Below are positions 1 to 7,390 of a stretch of 32,943 bases of DNA, piece by piece (positions within the stretch are counted from its first letter, which is position 1; every line of letters starts with the position of its first letter). A model generated the notes under the pieces. That model had not been told where the DNA came from and did not search any database. It saw only the letters and a list, made by a program, of their open reading frames with translations. The translations under genes and the position numbers were made by a program. This stretch comes from a virus, in IMG/VR virus record IMGVR_UViG_3300022540_000418, positions 1-32,943 of that record. The stretch is one strand, 5' to 3'.

Positions 1-55
1 AAAAAGACTTGAACTGGTCCTGGCTCAGCAGCATCATGGTATTGACTTCGCGCAT
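1..55. repeat. Terminal direct repeat, left copy (contig circularity)
   Basis: These 55 bases are identical to 32889-32943. The repeat lies inside the tape-measure reading frame, and joining the two copies restores one uninterrupted ORF. A repeat of exactly 55 bp is what a de Bruijn assembler using k=55 leaves on a circular contig, so I read it as an assembly overlap and not a biological terminal repeat. It implies a circular or circularly permuted genome of about 32,888 bp. Confidence 0.95.
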
Positions 56-256
56 CGCGCCATCGAAGTCACTAGCCATCTTCAACGAAGCCCCACCAAT
101 AGCAAGACTGGCGCCTATCAAAGCAGCGCCCGCTATCTTCATCCTTCGGGCGGTTTTGTCAGAAAAACCCTGAACTGAAGTGCCCGCGCTTTTCAACCCC
201 TTATTGAGGCCCGACACGTCGGCGCCGATCTTAACTATAAGGTCCGCTTTCGCCAT
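1..256 (-). CDS. Tape measure protein, N-terminal part (continues at 32943)
   Basis: The ATG at 256 follows an AAGGGTG ribosome site and opens a frame that runs off position 1. Through the 55-bp overlap it continues in frame as the ORF that starts at 32943. This part adds 67 residues, giving a full protein of about 602 aa. The N-terminus (MAKADLIVKIGADVSGLNKG) is typical of TP901-type tape measures and is followed by a short hydrophobic stretch (IAGAALIGASLAIGGA). The upstream chaperone gene stops at 266, as expected for the standard chaperone-then-tape-measure order. The start is certain in frame; only the split across the contig end is artificial. Confidence 0.93.
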   Translation of the reverse strand, partial: MAKADLIVKIGADVSGLNKGLKSAGTSVQGFSDKTARRMKIAGAALIGASLAIGGASLKMASDFDGAMREVNTMMLLSQDQFKSF

Positions 257-265
257 AATTCACCC

Positions 266-811
266 TTATTCACCACTTAATGCCTTAGCGACACTGGTGG
301 CTACTGCTGTCAGGTTCCCGATATCGACCAGTTCGCCGATTTTATCGGGGGTGATCTTGGGGTAGCCCCTGTGCAGCAAAATGTAGAGCGTCTTGCGTAA
401 TGAGCTTGCCTGTTTGCTTTGTAACTGGTTACTGATTTCTTCAAGGCCACAGCCAAACTCGTCCTCGAGGTCAGCTAACACATTGAGGTTCAGGACGGGC
501 AATTGGTATTCCTGCCCGTCCCCCAACATGACCGTCTGCCCCTCGGGCTTCTTTGCTAAGTTGCCTTTAGTCATATCCCTCCTTTTTGGCGGTTCCCCGA
601 TGATATCCTCGGGCTTATAGCGCCTGGTGCGGCTGCTCGCCAGGGTACACACGACGAGAGCCGCATTGTGGGCGCGTTCGTATGCTTCGACCGACCGCAA
701 GTATTGAAATTCCTCAGCTAATGCGCGCAAATACCAAAACGGCTGACTACGAACATATTCCAAGGTCCAGCCCGTTTCGCGGATAATCAGCGCGATTAGC
801 TCATTTGTCAT
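266..811 (-). CDS. Tail assembly chaperone, single-frame two-domain protein
   Basis: 181 aa between the tail-tube and tape-measure genes, the place of the tail assembly chaperones (lambda G/GT type). Residues 1-79 (TGWTLEYVRSQPFWYLRALA, then KPEDIIGEPPKR) look like the downstream chaperone ORF of siphophages. Residues 80-181 (a short beta part, then LEDEFGCGLEEI and a helical tail) look like the upstream chaperone ORF. The two usually come in the opposite order, joined by a -1 frameshift. Here they share one frame, and an internal ATG at 574 has a strong AAAAAGGAGGGAT site, so a separate 102-aa C-terminal product (574..266) is likely. The start at 811 overlaps the tail-tube stop as ATGA. The domain assignment is from pattern memory only. 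Confidence 0.72.
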   Translation of the reverse strand: MTNELIALIIRETGWTLEYVRSQPFWYLRALAEEFQYLRSVEAYERAHNAALVVCTLASSRTRRYKPEDIIGEPPKRRDMTKGNLAKKPEGQTVMLGDGQEYQLPVLNLNVLADLEDEFGCGLEEISNQLQSKQASSLRKTLYILLHRGYPKITPDKIGELVDIGNLTAVATSVAKALSGE

Positions 812-1173
812 GCGGTCGCAACGGTCAAAGTGCCCTTGCCGACGAAGTCATAGGAATACTCGATAAGCCCGTCCACGGCGACGCTATCATGGACGCCGGT
901 AACAAAGGCACTCCCAGTCCAACTCTGCCCCGTAGTCGTGGATTCCTGCAATACCAGGGCGACCGCCGTGAAAGGCGTTATCGGTGTGCCATCTTTGGGC
1001 CCGCGGAATGAGCCGCCCCAGTCTGTCGGCCCCATAACCGGGTGAGGCAGCTGGCCATCGTCAAAGCCCCGGCCGTCCAGGACCGTAACAGTATAGTCCA
1101 GCGTCCATTCTCGGATTCCCGTTTGCGCGACTGTGCCAATCTGCACTTCGCCGCCATAACCTGCTAGTCTCAT
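808..1173 (-). CDS. Major tail (tube) protein
   Basis: 121 aa, compact and beta-rich, with the small-tube-protein pattern MRLAGYGGEVQIG, then IREWTLDYTVTV, and near the end a G.G.LTVAT strand. It would form the hexameric rings of the tail tube around the tape measure. It lies directly upstream of the chaperone gene (4-bp ATGA overlap) and downstream of the tail-terminator gene, the standard siphovirus order. It is short compared with lambda gpV, close to the minimal tube fold, with no added Ig domain. The start ATG at 1173 follows an ACGGAGGTATT ribosome site. Confidence 0.8.
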   Translation of the reverse strand: MRLAGYGGEVQIGTVAQTGIREWTLDYTVTVLDGRGFDDGQLPHPVMGPTDWGGSFRGPKDGTPITPFTAVALVLQESTTTGQSWTGSAFVTGVHDSVAVDGLIEYSYDFVGKGTLTVATA

Positions 1174-1191
1174 AGTAATACCTCCGTGTTT

Positions 1192-1374
1192 TTATTTGTC
1201 AGGAATGACCGCCAGGTATTTTCTATCTGACGGCGGATAATTGCCATGGAAGCCCGCTTCGGCATTCTCGACCTTTTTGATTGCCTGTTTCATAGCGTCT
1301 TCCTGGCTTTTAGCGTCCTTTATCTCGACTTCCACCAACCCCACCGTGATATAAACGTGAACCTGATAGTCCAT
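1192..1374 (-). CDS. Small conserved-looking protein, unknown function
   Basis: 60 aa starting with MDYQVHVYITVGLVEVEIKD, then a helix with KKVENAEAGF and a C-terminal strand. I chose the ATG at 1374 because AAGGAGGTCATT sits directly upstream; a longer in-frame start at 1422 would overlap the tail-terminator gene and has no such site. The beta-alpha-beta make-up resembles small proteins that modify an amino-acid or peptide backbone interface, but I do not recognise a family. It sits between the tail terminator and the tube protein, so it is expressed with the tail genes. Confidence 0.7.
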   Translation of the reverse strand: MDYQVHVYITVGLVEVEIKDAKSQEDAMKQAIKKVENAEAGFHGNYPPSDRKYLAVIPDK

Positions 1375-1384
1375 AATGACCTCC

Positions 1385-1798
1385 TTAATCGGCCCATACC
1401 TGGGTTGCAAATTCGGTAGCAAGGTAAAGCACGCCCCCCCAGGCCAGGCTCGACAGCCCTAGATTGAGATTGACCTTACAATCCTCCGCGCTGCCATCTA
1501 AGGTTCTATCGCCTTGGATAGCCGCGACGACCGATTTCTCCCCGGAAGGCGCCAAGTAGGGCAGCATTTTCGAAATCGCCGAGGGCGTATCCTGCTTGCT
1601 AAATAGCAATATGACGCGGAAATTGTAGTCAGCGTCGGTCGTGCTGAGAGTTGTGGTGTAAGCGGTTTCACCGGGCAATATGAGCGCGGCGGGAAACTGA
1701 TTGATACTGTCGGGTAAGTCCTTCAGGGCAAAAACCCGTAACCCCTTTATCGTTTTGAGCCTGATAGCCAGACCATCGCCGATTTCTAACATTCCCAT
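1385..1798 (-). CDS. Putative tail terminator protein
   Basis: 137 aa (MGMLEIGDGLAIRLKTIKGL...). The pattern of an N-terminal helix, a stretch around FPAALILPGETAYTTT and strands YNFRVILLFSKQ matches the small tail-terminator/minor tail proteins (gpU type) that cap the tail tube and join it to the head. The position between the HK97 gp10-like gene and the tail tube supports this. The start overlaps the upstream stop as TAATG. Sequence conservation in this family is weak, so context carries most of the call. Confidence 0.68.
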   Translation of the reverse strand: MGMLEIGDGLAIRLKTIKGLRVFALKDLPDSINQFPAALILPGETAYTTTLSTTDADYNFRVILLFSKQDTPSAISKMLPYLAPSGEKSVVAAIQGDRTLDGSAEDCKVNLNLGLSSLAWGGVLYLATEFATQVWAD

Positions 1799-2193
1799 TA
1801 CTCGAACCTCACTTTGATACCGCGAGCCAGTTCGCCCAGGAATTGACCCATCTTATTCTGTAGCTGCTCTAAGGCGTAAGTGAAAGGCCCTTTCCCCAGT
1901 ATTCTAGCAGACGAGCCCCTTTCGACGTGCCGGGCTTCCATCTTGGAGGTGCCATATTCGACAAAAGGCGCATACTTCACATTGGTAAATACCTCTCCGC
2001 TCTGCGGCTCTACCTTCGCAGAAATACTAGAGCGCAACCGCGTTTTATCAACTGGCGTGGCAGCCATTACAGTTGCCTGAAACCACATCGTAATCTTGCG
2101 TATCGAGGTAGATACGGGTTTTTTGAAATTGCCCTTATCAAGTTTACCCAATAGCGCCGCCTTACCCAATAATTGGAAGCTGAATCCTGTCAT
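1798..2193 (-). CDS. HK97 gp10-like head-closure / tail-completion protein
   Basis: 131 aa. The motif ATPVDKTRLRSSI, followed by YAPFVEYGTSKMEARH, is characteristic of the HK97-gp10 family, found between the head-tail connector and tail terminator in siphoviruses. The C-terminal helix (LEQLQNKMGQFLGELARG) is also usual. Length is normal. The start overlaps the connector stop as ATGA, and the stop overlaps the next start as TAATG, so translation of the connector genes is coupled. Confidence 0.87.
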   Translation of the reverse strand: MTGFSFQLLGKAALLGKLDKGNFKKPVSTSIRKITMWFQATVMAATPVDKTRLRSSISAKVEPQSGEVFTNVKYAPFVEYGTSKMEARHVERGSSARILGKGPFTYALEQLQNKMGQFLGELARGIKVRFE

Positions 2194-3005
2194 ACGTATT
2201 GCTGCCTTCTATAAGGGGCGACCAATTCCTTTACGTCTGGATCGATACCCTTACTCGTTATCACCTGGCCCGTTTCGGGCGAGCCGACGACATCCTGGTA
2301 AGCCGAATCCTTACGCTTCCAAGCCCGCATGGCCATAATCAAGACGGCCTGGGTGATATCTGCGGGGTAATCATAAACCGATACGGCGTCGTCCTCGGAA
2401 TGGGTTGCCGCCGTGGTCCCATTGACGGGCCTTTTGACGTATAGCTTGTTCTGAACCACGTCCTCGACGAACATCTGTTCACTGCCGACCCGCACGGTTT
2501 GCCCGACCTTGACAAGCGCCCCTGAATCAACCTCAAATTCCGTTTCAGAGGCCCCCAGGGAGCCCGCCAGGGCCGTTTTCTCGGTGAAGGGTGTGGCACA
2601 GTCCGCGAAACCAAAAATCCCCACGATTTCGACGCCTTGGGGCTGTCCTGGGGCAAAACTAGCGTAATTTCCGTTGGAATTCGCCATGAGAAGGATTTTT
2701 GGGTAACTGTTCAGCGGGTAAAGGTGATAGTCCGTAGCGTCCATTGTAACCTCGTAAGTGCCGTCCCCGTCGAAGTCACATTTGAGCGTCGTTATGGACA
2801 AGATATCGTCGGGTAACCACAACTGCCTGTGGCCCCCCGCGAAATACCTGGTTCCCTCATAGCAATAGAAGTAGCGACCTGTCAGCTTTATCTGCTCGAC
2901 TTGGCGGCTGGCCGCCGTGAGAAGGCGCAGCAATTGAGTATTCTCCTGGGCCGTCGTAACGTCCAATAAAGCTTTCAGGTCATCTAATGTCGCATATACA
3001 TTCAT
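2190..3005 (-). CDS. Head-tail connector (gp6-like adaptor), enlarged
   Basis: 271 aa. The N-terminus (YATLDDLKALLDVTTAQENTQL, shortened here; then LLTAASRQVEQI) is the helical start of gp6-like connectors. The end (AVLIMAMRAWKRKDSAYQDV) is the usual C-terminal helix, followed by IDPDVKELVAPYRR. Between them are about 150 residues of beta-rich sequence with a strand pattern around LGASETEFEVDSGALVKVGQ and VRVGSEQMFVEDV. That makes the protein more than twice the length of a minimal connector (about 100 aa). It would sit below the portal and link the head to the tail. Start ATG 3005 overlaps the upstream stop. Confidence 0.8.
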   Translation of the reverse strand: MNVYATLDDLKALLDVTTAQENTQLLRLLTAASRQVEQIKLTGRYFYCYEGTRYFAGGHRQLWLPDDILSITTLKCDFDGDGTYEVTMDATDYHLYPLNSYPKILLMANSNGNYASFAPGQPQGVEIVGIFGFADCATPFTEKTALAGSLGASETEFEVDSGALVKVGQTVRVGSEQMFVEDVVQNKLYVKRPVNGTTAATHSEDDAVSVYDYPADITQAVLIMAMRAWKRKDSAYQDVVGSPETGQVITSKGIDPDVKELVAPYRRQQYV

Positions 3006-3316
3006 GGCGCCTCTTTGACCTCCACGCTATAGTTTTCTGTGGTTTCCCTCGCGCCTGACTTGGTAGCGCGCACACTGACGAGGTATTCGCCCGCGTTTAT
3101 GAAGTCATTCTCCACGACGAGATATTTCCAGGTGCCTTCGGTAGCAATCACAACGTCAGCACTAGCAGACACTAGCGGGTGGCCCCAATTGCCCATTTCC
3201 CAGGCGTTGAAGGTTAGCGTATAGCCTGTCAGGTTGAATACGCTACCGTCGGCGTTGGTTATTACACCTTGCAGATAGAAGCCATAGTCGCTTCTCTGAA
3301 TAGTCAAATCAGCCAT
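3002..3316 (-). CDS. Ig-like baseplate/fibre-associated protein (BppU-N-like)
   Basis: 104 aa, all beta. The sequence DYGFYLQGVITNADGSVFNL, TGYTLTFNAWEMG, then GTWKYLVVENDFINAGEYLV and SVEVKEAP fits the immunoglobulin-like domain known from N-termini of lactococcal baseplate proteins and common as a stand-alone phage protein. The likely role is to attach or cap a fibre, since it directly follows a repeat-fibre gene (8-bp overlap) and precedes the connector. The family resemblance is from memory, not a search. Confidence 0.65.
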   Translation of the reverse strand: MADLTIQRSDYGFYLQGVITNADGSVFNLTGYTLTFNAWEMGNWGHPLVSASADVVIATEGTWKYLVVENDFINAGEYLVSVRATKSGARETTENYSVEVKEAP

Positions 3317-4199
3317 TTTGCTTCACCTTCATATTCAAAGTTCGGTCCGCTATCGCGGCCGTCAATTCCCGGTCGGGCAAGCTCAGATTGAGGGTGTAGT
3401 AAGTCATTTTCGTTATACCGATGGTTACGCACAATGCCGCCCTGGTTGTCGTCTGACTGGCAAGGACTAGGGCAATGAGGGTATTGAGGGTAAGCGCGGC
3501 CCTCGTGGCCGTTAGCGACCTTAAGACAAGCTCGATCGGCGCCGCAATCGTTAGCTCTAATGCCGCGCGGCTTTCCGTCAGGGACCTTAACTGTAACGCG
3601 GTAATGACAGCGAGGGCCAGAGCTGCCCGGGTATCGCTTAACGACCTACCTGCCAGGGTTATTTGACTGACCAGCGCTAACGCGGCCCTTGTATCGGTGA
3701 CCGCCCTCAGCGCCAGGCCGATCATCGTTTCCAGGACGACGCTGGCCCGCGTGTCGGTGACGGACCGGCACGCCAGCAGCGGCACAACTGCTATAACTAA
3801 GCCGGCTCGTGTATCGGTGAAGGTCCGCAAAACGACGGCGATTCCAGTAGCAAGACCGACCGCGGTCCTGGTATCGGTTAGGGATTTCAGTTGTAATTCG
3901 GTTGCCGCTGTAACTGAAATCGTTATGGTTACTCTTGTGTCAGTAAAGGATCGCAGCGCAACCGCAACTTCCGCCGTAAGAGCCAATGCAGCCCTTGTAT
4001 CTGTTGAAGACCTGAGAGTTAATCCTACGCTCGAATCAAGCGTTATATCTGCGCGGCTATCACTACTACTGCGTAAATCTAATGTTACTAAGACAAGCTG
4101 GCTGCCTCTTCCGAATTCTGTAAGATAGATAACACAAGCCCGCCCGAATTCAGTTATGGCTTCGGTCGCTATTCTGCCATGCTCAGTGATTTGCACCAT
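3309..4199 (-). CDS. Repeat-built fibre/adhesin protein 2 (RSxTDTRAAL repeats)
   Basis: 296 aa. Residues 1-42 carry three TE(H/F)GR motifs. Residues 43 to about 264 are ten complete repeats plus a shortened one; eight are 20 residues and two are 22. The consensus is RSxTDTRAALxLxxxIxLxL, a polar turn followed by alternating hydrophobics, as expected for beta-solenoid or beta-prism fibres. Residues 265-296 are a tail (TLNLSLPDRELTAAIADRTL) shared with the protein at 5652..7355, so the two are paralogs. No enzymatic motif. It is likely a virion-surface fibre or adhesin. The ATG at 4199 starts next to a weak AGGTGATTT site. I know no named family for this repeat. Confidence 0.75.
   Translation of the reverse strand: MVQITEHGRIATEAITEFGRACVIYLTEFGRGSQLVLVTLDLRSSSDSRADITLDSSVGLTLRSSTDTRAALALTAEVAVALRSFTDTRVTITISVTAATELQLKSLTDTRTAVGLATGIAVVLRTFTDTRAGLVIAVVPLLACRSVTDTRASVVLETMIGLALRAVTDTRAALALVSQITLAGRSLSDTRAALALAVITALQLRSLTESRAALELTIAAPIELVLRSLTATRAALTLNTLIALVLASQTTTRAALCVTIGITKMTYYTLNLSLPDRELTAAIADRTLNMKVKQNG
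3408..4073 (-). repeat. Coding tandem repeats, 60/66-bp units (protein 2)
   Basis: About eleven diverged in-frame repeats encode the RSxTDTRAAL units. In the plus-strand text they show as recurring words such as gtatcggt and gcggcccttgt every 60 or 66 bases. The DNA copies differ a lot while the protein pattern is kept, so the array is old and under selection, not a recent slippage product. Confidence 0.85.
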
Positions 4200-4229
4200 A
4201 AATCACCTATTCATCTAATTTGTGATTGT

Positions 4230-4553
4230 TTAGGGCTTTTCTGCTTCAGCCTGTCTCTCCGCAGCAGATTGAATAACTGCTCTCTTAACAATCTCCTTCT
4301 TGATGTTTTCGGGTAACTCTTTGACCGAGGTTAAGACTATCCCTTGGTTACTGAGATAATCACGGAGCAGTTGCTTGTCCGCTAGTGACAAGATTGTATG
4401 AGTCTTGTCCTCCAAGGCTCGTTTGCATATCTCATCACCACACTGCCTTCCCTTATTGAAGATGGCATTGTTAGCCCAGATGTCAAGGTCAACTATATCC
4501 CACTCCATTGCCTTCTCGACTTCATCATCTATTTCTATATTAAAGGTTTTCAT
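4230..4553 (-). CDS. Small acidic helical protein, unknown function
   Basis: 107 aa. It begins MKTFNIEIDDEVEKAMEWDI, continues with FNKGRQCGDEICKRALEDKT and LSLADKQLLRDYLSNQGI, and ends in a Lys/Glu helix. It is soluble and mostly helical with no catalytic motif I recognise. It lies between the C1q-like spike and the second repeat protein, so it may be a chaperone or assembly factor for those fibres; that is inference from position only. The start follows AGGAGGAGACATG. Confidence 0.65.
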   Translation of the reverse strand: MKTFNIEIDDEVEKAMEWDIVDLDIWANNAIFNKGRQCGDEICKRALEDKTHTILSLADKQLLRDYLSNQGIVLTSVKELPENIKKEIVKRAVIQSAAERQAEAEKP

Positions 4554-4561
4554 GTCTCCTC

Positions 4562-5344
4562 CTATGCTATCTTTACGACTGTTAAATTAGCTTGTAACTG
4601 CCCAGCATCAAGGTCGGCATCAGCCCCAAAGTTGTGGTAGATTTTTGCCTCGATATAATCTGAGGCTGACATCGATACAAGGGCTATTGGGAAGGATGTT
4701 ATACCACTAGCTATAGAAGTATGCCGTTCATCCTTCGCAATAGTAGACCCATTTAGGGCGATATAAATAACAACTTTCTTGTCTGCAACAACCGTGGCAT
4801 CAGTTATCCTGCCACACGCAAAGATATAATATTTACCAGCTTCAGTAGCAGTAAACCTAGAATGAAATAGGTCATAAGTTTCCGTATCCACCATAATATC
4901 GGCATCGAGAGTCAACTCCCCACTATCAACGAAAGCAGTTACGGTAGCGTATGTGTTATCAGTTTTATTCCAGATTTCTGCCCCCACATCAGAGGCAGCA
5001 AATCCGCCATTAGCATCGTGTAGTTTAGCAAATTCAGTAGCATCGGCTGTCCCCGACTTAACGGTAGTATTAAACTCATTCTGTATATCAAAGGCTTCTG
5101 CATCGTATTTTAGCTTTGTTACTGTACCAGTTTTTACAACTTGGTCTACTGTGTTAAGATATGCCCTTGCACCTGATTGTTTCGCTAGTGTAAGAACTCC
5201 AATAGCACTGAGCTTGAAAGCCTCAACTCCTGCCGCATCCATCCTGACTATATCTTCGTCAGCCGATTCCTCAACCTGAATCTTAGTATCCCCGTCGGCA
5301 TCCTGAATGAGCGTATCCTTGTCCTTATATGGTGTCCTAATCAT
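4562..5344 (-). CDS. Tail spike / receptor-binding protein with C1q-like domain
   Basis: 260 aa. Residues 1 to about 90 are a short-strand beta-structured stalk (DADGDTKIQVEESADEDIVR, MDAAGVEAFKLSAIGVLTLA) seen at the base of many viral spikes. The C-terminal 130 residues (FTATEAGKYYIFACGRITDA, VVIYIALNGSTIAKDERHTS, SASDYIEAKIYHNF) match the jelly-roll pattern of C1q/TNF-like phage receptor-binding domains. The probable role is trimeric binding to the host surface. It is followed by the acidic helical gene and preceded by a small beta-protein gene with a 1-bp gap. Confidence 0.78.
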   Translation of the reverse strand: MIRTPYKDKDTLIQDADGDTKIQVEESADEDIVRMDAAGVEAFKLSAIGVLTLAKQSGARAYLNTVDQVVKTGTVTKLKYDAEAFDIQNEFNTTVKSGTADATEFAKLHDANGGFAASDVGAEIWNKTDNTYATVTAFVDSGELTLDADIMVDTETYDLFHSRFTATEAGKYYIFACGRITDATVVADKKVVIYIALNGSTIAKDERHTSIASGITSFPIALVSMSASDYIEAKIYHNFGADADLDAGQLQANLTVVKIA

Positions 5345-5345
5345 G

Positions 5346-5642
5346 TCATGTCACCTTCGTATAGACGCCATCATAGGCTATCAGCTTTGTTGCTCCTGCT
5401 ACATTCTTGACGCGAATCCTGTCTGTGTTCGTTACATGGAAGGCATACATAGCCAAACAGCCTGCGCCAATTTCAGAATGAAAGAGTAGGTTATTAGTGC
5501 CATCATAACGATAAACTTCTATATCGTCTTCGTGATAGATATTATGAATAACCGCCTCATGTCCTGCGGCTGGCTGAATATCGCAGAAAGCATCATCAGC
5601 CACACTTTCAATGTCCGTGAATTTATCTAATACATCTGCCAT
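5346..5642 (-). CDS. Small beta-rich structural protein, probably fibre-associated
   Basis: 98 aa. It starts MADVLDKFTDIESVADDAFC and continues with beta strands around AVIHNIYHEDDIEVYRYDG and a C-terminal NTDRIRVKNVAGATKLIAYD block. Small proteins of this shape are common next to phage spikes, where they act as connectors or decorations. No enzymatic residues stand out. The strong CAATAGGAGGATAACATG start region supports expression. The function is inferred from context. Confidence 0.68.
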   Translation of the reverse strand: MADVLDKFTDIESVADDAFCDIQPAAGHEAVIHNIYHEDDIEVYRYDGTNNLLFHSEIGAGCLAMYAFHVTNTDRIRVKNVAGATKLIAYDGVYTKVT

Positions 5643-5651
5643 GTTATCCTC

Positions 5652-7355
5652 CTATTGCTGACTGCCCCGCATAGCCATAGTTAATTGCCTGTCATGCAGC
5701 TCCATATTGAGCGTTTGCTGCCTCATGGCTGTTGTTAAGGCTAATGCTGCTCTAGTGCTTGTCTGACAGAGCAGAGCGAGAGTGATCAAGGTATTCAACT
5801 GGATTGCTGCTCTCGTTGTCGAGGCGCTGCGACATTGTATCTCTGTAATTAGAGATATTGTCAGAATAATTGCAGCGCGTGTCGAAGTGCTAGAGCGCAT
5901 TTCCAGCGAAATAGCTGCCAGCAGAGCTAAACTTGCCCTTGTATCTGTTGAAGACCTACATTCCAAGTAGGTGATTTCAGTAACTTGTATCTCTAACGCG
6001 GCTCGCGTATCGGTTTGGCTTCTCAGAGCCAAGCTGACTAATGTATCGAGAATCAAGGCGGCTCGCGTATCAGTTGAAGACCGACACGCGATTTCTGTTA
6101 TTGCTGTTACTGTTATTGTCAGTCGTGCGGCGGTATCGGTAGAAGAACGCAGATGTAATCCAATTCCTGTCGCTAGAGTTAAATCGGCTCGCGTATCGGT
6201 TGCGGAACGTAGCTCTAATTCGGTTACTTCGGCTACCGTCAGCGTGATTGCCGCCCGGGTATCGGAAGACGAGCGAAGCTCAATAGACACACCCACGCCA
6301 AGGCTTATATCGGCTCTGGTATTAGAAACAGCCCTGCCAGCTATGGCGATTGCGACACTTATCGTTAAGCGCGCGTCAGTATCACTAGAAGAACGAAGAC
6401 GCAGAGTAATGCCAGTGTCTAGTGCCAGTCTTGCGTCAGTGTCGGTGCTAGAGCGCAGTTCAAGCTCGGTAGGTGCAGCACCGTCTCCTGTGCCATAGAG
6501 GGAGAGCCCCCAACCTGCGGCAAGAGTAAAATCTCCCGTATCTTCAGGGTCGCAGTAATCGCCGACGATGGAATAACTTCCACTGTAGCCGCTGTTATCA
6601 GCGTCTACGTTAAGGATTTTATTATTGGATTCGTCAAGCCCAATGAATTCCCCAGCGGTGATGCTAAGAGTTAACCCTGTAAATTGTTGTAATATGTCAT
6701 CATCTACTTCCCCAACTGATTCGGCGTCATGGCAAGTAAAGTTACCAGAACCATTATCCGTGAAAGTGCCTATTCGGCAATTATTTCCGTTTTGTGCGGT
6801 GTCGAACCAGGCTTCGACGGTATCAATAGTTCCCGTATCGTTAGCGGCATTGTTATAGTTAATGTGTGTGTCATATCTTAAAGCAGCATTTGCCGCTCTA
6901 TCCTCCGCCGCCAACCCAACGTCAATCGTGCCACCCTTGCCTATGTGAAGGTCAATGCCGTCGGCAACGTGAGTTATACCAATATCAAACTCTGAAAGCC
7001 TACCGAGTAGGTCTTGCAGCCTGTTCGTATTCTTGTTTTTGTCTCTAGTGTCGCCAGCTACAAAGCGGTGCCTGACCTGTCCCTCTTGGAATGGCACTTT
7101 CTTCCATTCGCCTATGAAGGGAAGGTCGTTATCCCAGCAATGCTGATGAAAGGCGTAGAAATAGCGGAGACAACGTGTAATGTCTGCTAGGATTTCAGCG
7201 TCGGAAGCACTATGTAAGGGGTGTATGAAATGAACATGGAAAGGCTTATGTCCTTGATAATGCGGCTCACGAGGCGACAGAAAGAGGTCGAGGCGTAGCT
7301 TTATTCTATCCTTGCGTATTTCGCAGCCTGACGCGTTCAGCTTGGCATAGGGCAT
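5652..7355 (-). CDS. Repeat-built fibre/adhesin protein 1 (RSxTDTRAAL repeats)
   Basis: 567 aa in three parts. Residues 1 to about 130 are a His/Arg-rich head (KPFHVHFIHPLHSASDAEIL). Residues 130-300 are a beta-rich domain, with VEAWFDTAQNGNNC and DFTLAAGWGLSLYG, resembling lectin or carbohydrate-binding folds. Residues 301 to about 544 are eleven repeats plus a short one, RSSTDTRAALxLxxxIxLxL. The last eight complete repeats strictly alternate 22 and 20 residues. The C-terminal tail (TLNMELHDRQLTMAMRGS) matches the shorter protein at 3309..4199. Ser/Thr-rich turns at each repeat could be sites for glycosylation. It is probably a host-binding fibre. Start ATG 7355. Confidence 0.75.
   Translation of the reverse strand: MPYAKLNASGCEIRKDRIKLRLDLFLSPREPHYQGHKPFHVHFIHPLHSASDAEILADITRCLRYFYAFHQHCWDNDLPFIGEWKKVPFQEGQVRHRFVAGDTRDKNKNTNRLQDLLGRLSEFDIGITHVADGIDLHIGKGGTIDVGLAAEDRAANAALRYDTHINYNNAANDTGTIDTVEAWFDTAQNGNNCRIGTFTDNGSGNFTCHDAESVGEVDDDILQQFTGLTLSITAGEFIGLDESNNKILNVDADNSGYSGSYSIVGDYCDPEDTGDFTLAAGWGLSLYGTGDGAAPTELELRSSTDTDARLALDTGITLRLRSSSDTDARLTISVAIAIAGRAVSNTRADISLGVGVSIELRSSSDTRAAITLTVAEVTELELRSATDTRADLTLATGIGLHLRSSTDTAARLTITVTAITEIACRSSTDTRAALILDTLVSLALRSQTDTRAALEIQVTEITYLECRSSTDTRASLALLAAISLEMRSSTSTRAAIILTISLITEIQCRSASTTRAAIQLNTLITLALLCQTSTRAALALTTAMRQQTLNMELHDRQLTMAMRGSQQ
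5724..6455 (-). repeat. Coding tandem repeats, 60/66-bp units (protein 1)
   Basis: Twelve units in frame. Spacing between successive RSxTDT motifs is 20, 20, 20, 22, 20, 22, 20, 22, 20, 22, 20 residues. The alternation gives a 42-residue (126-bp) super-unit, which points to growth by doubling of a two-repeat block. The same repeat type occurs 1.6 kb downstream in protein 2. Confidence 0.87.
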
Positions 7356-7390
7356 TCAAGTCCTCCCAAGAAGGCGACTTATGATGAAGG

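Noticed and set aside
1-55. Terminal repeat as a biological direct terminal repeat of the virion DNA
   Set aside because: Exactly 55 bases and inside a gene; best explained as the assembler's overlap on a circular contig.
2339-2656. Minus-strand 105-aa ORF
   Set aside because: Lies wholly within the connector gene in another frame; Pro/Ser/Arg-rich shadow.
3475-4128. Long plus-strand ORFs opposite the repeat protein (also 5782..6498)
   Set aside because: They arise because the repeats have a 60/66-base period without stop codons on the other strand. They have no ribosome sites, and their products are low-complexity echoes of the sense repeats.
3408-6455. Periodic repeats as a CRISPR array
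   Set aside because: Repeats are in frame, diverged at DNA level and contiguous with no unique spacers; they are protein-coding.
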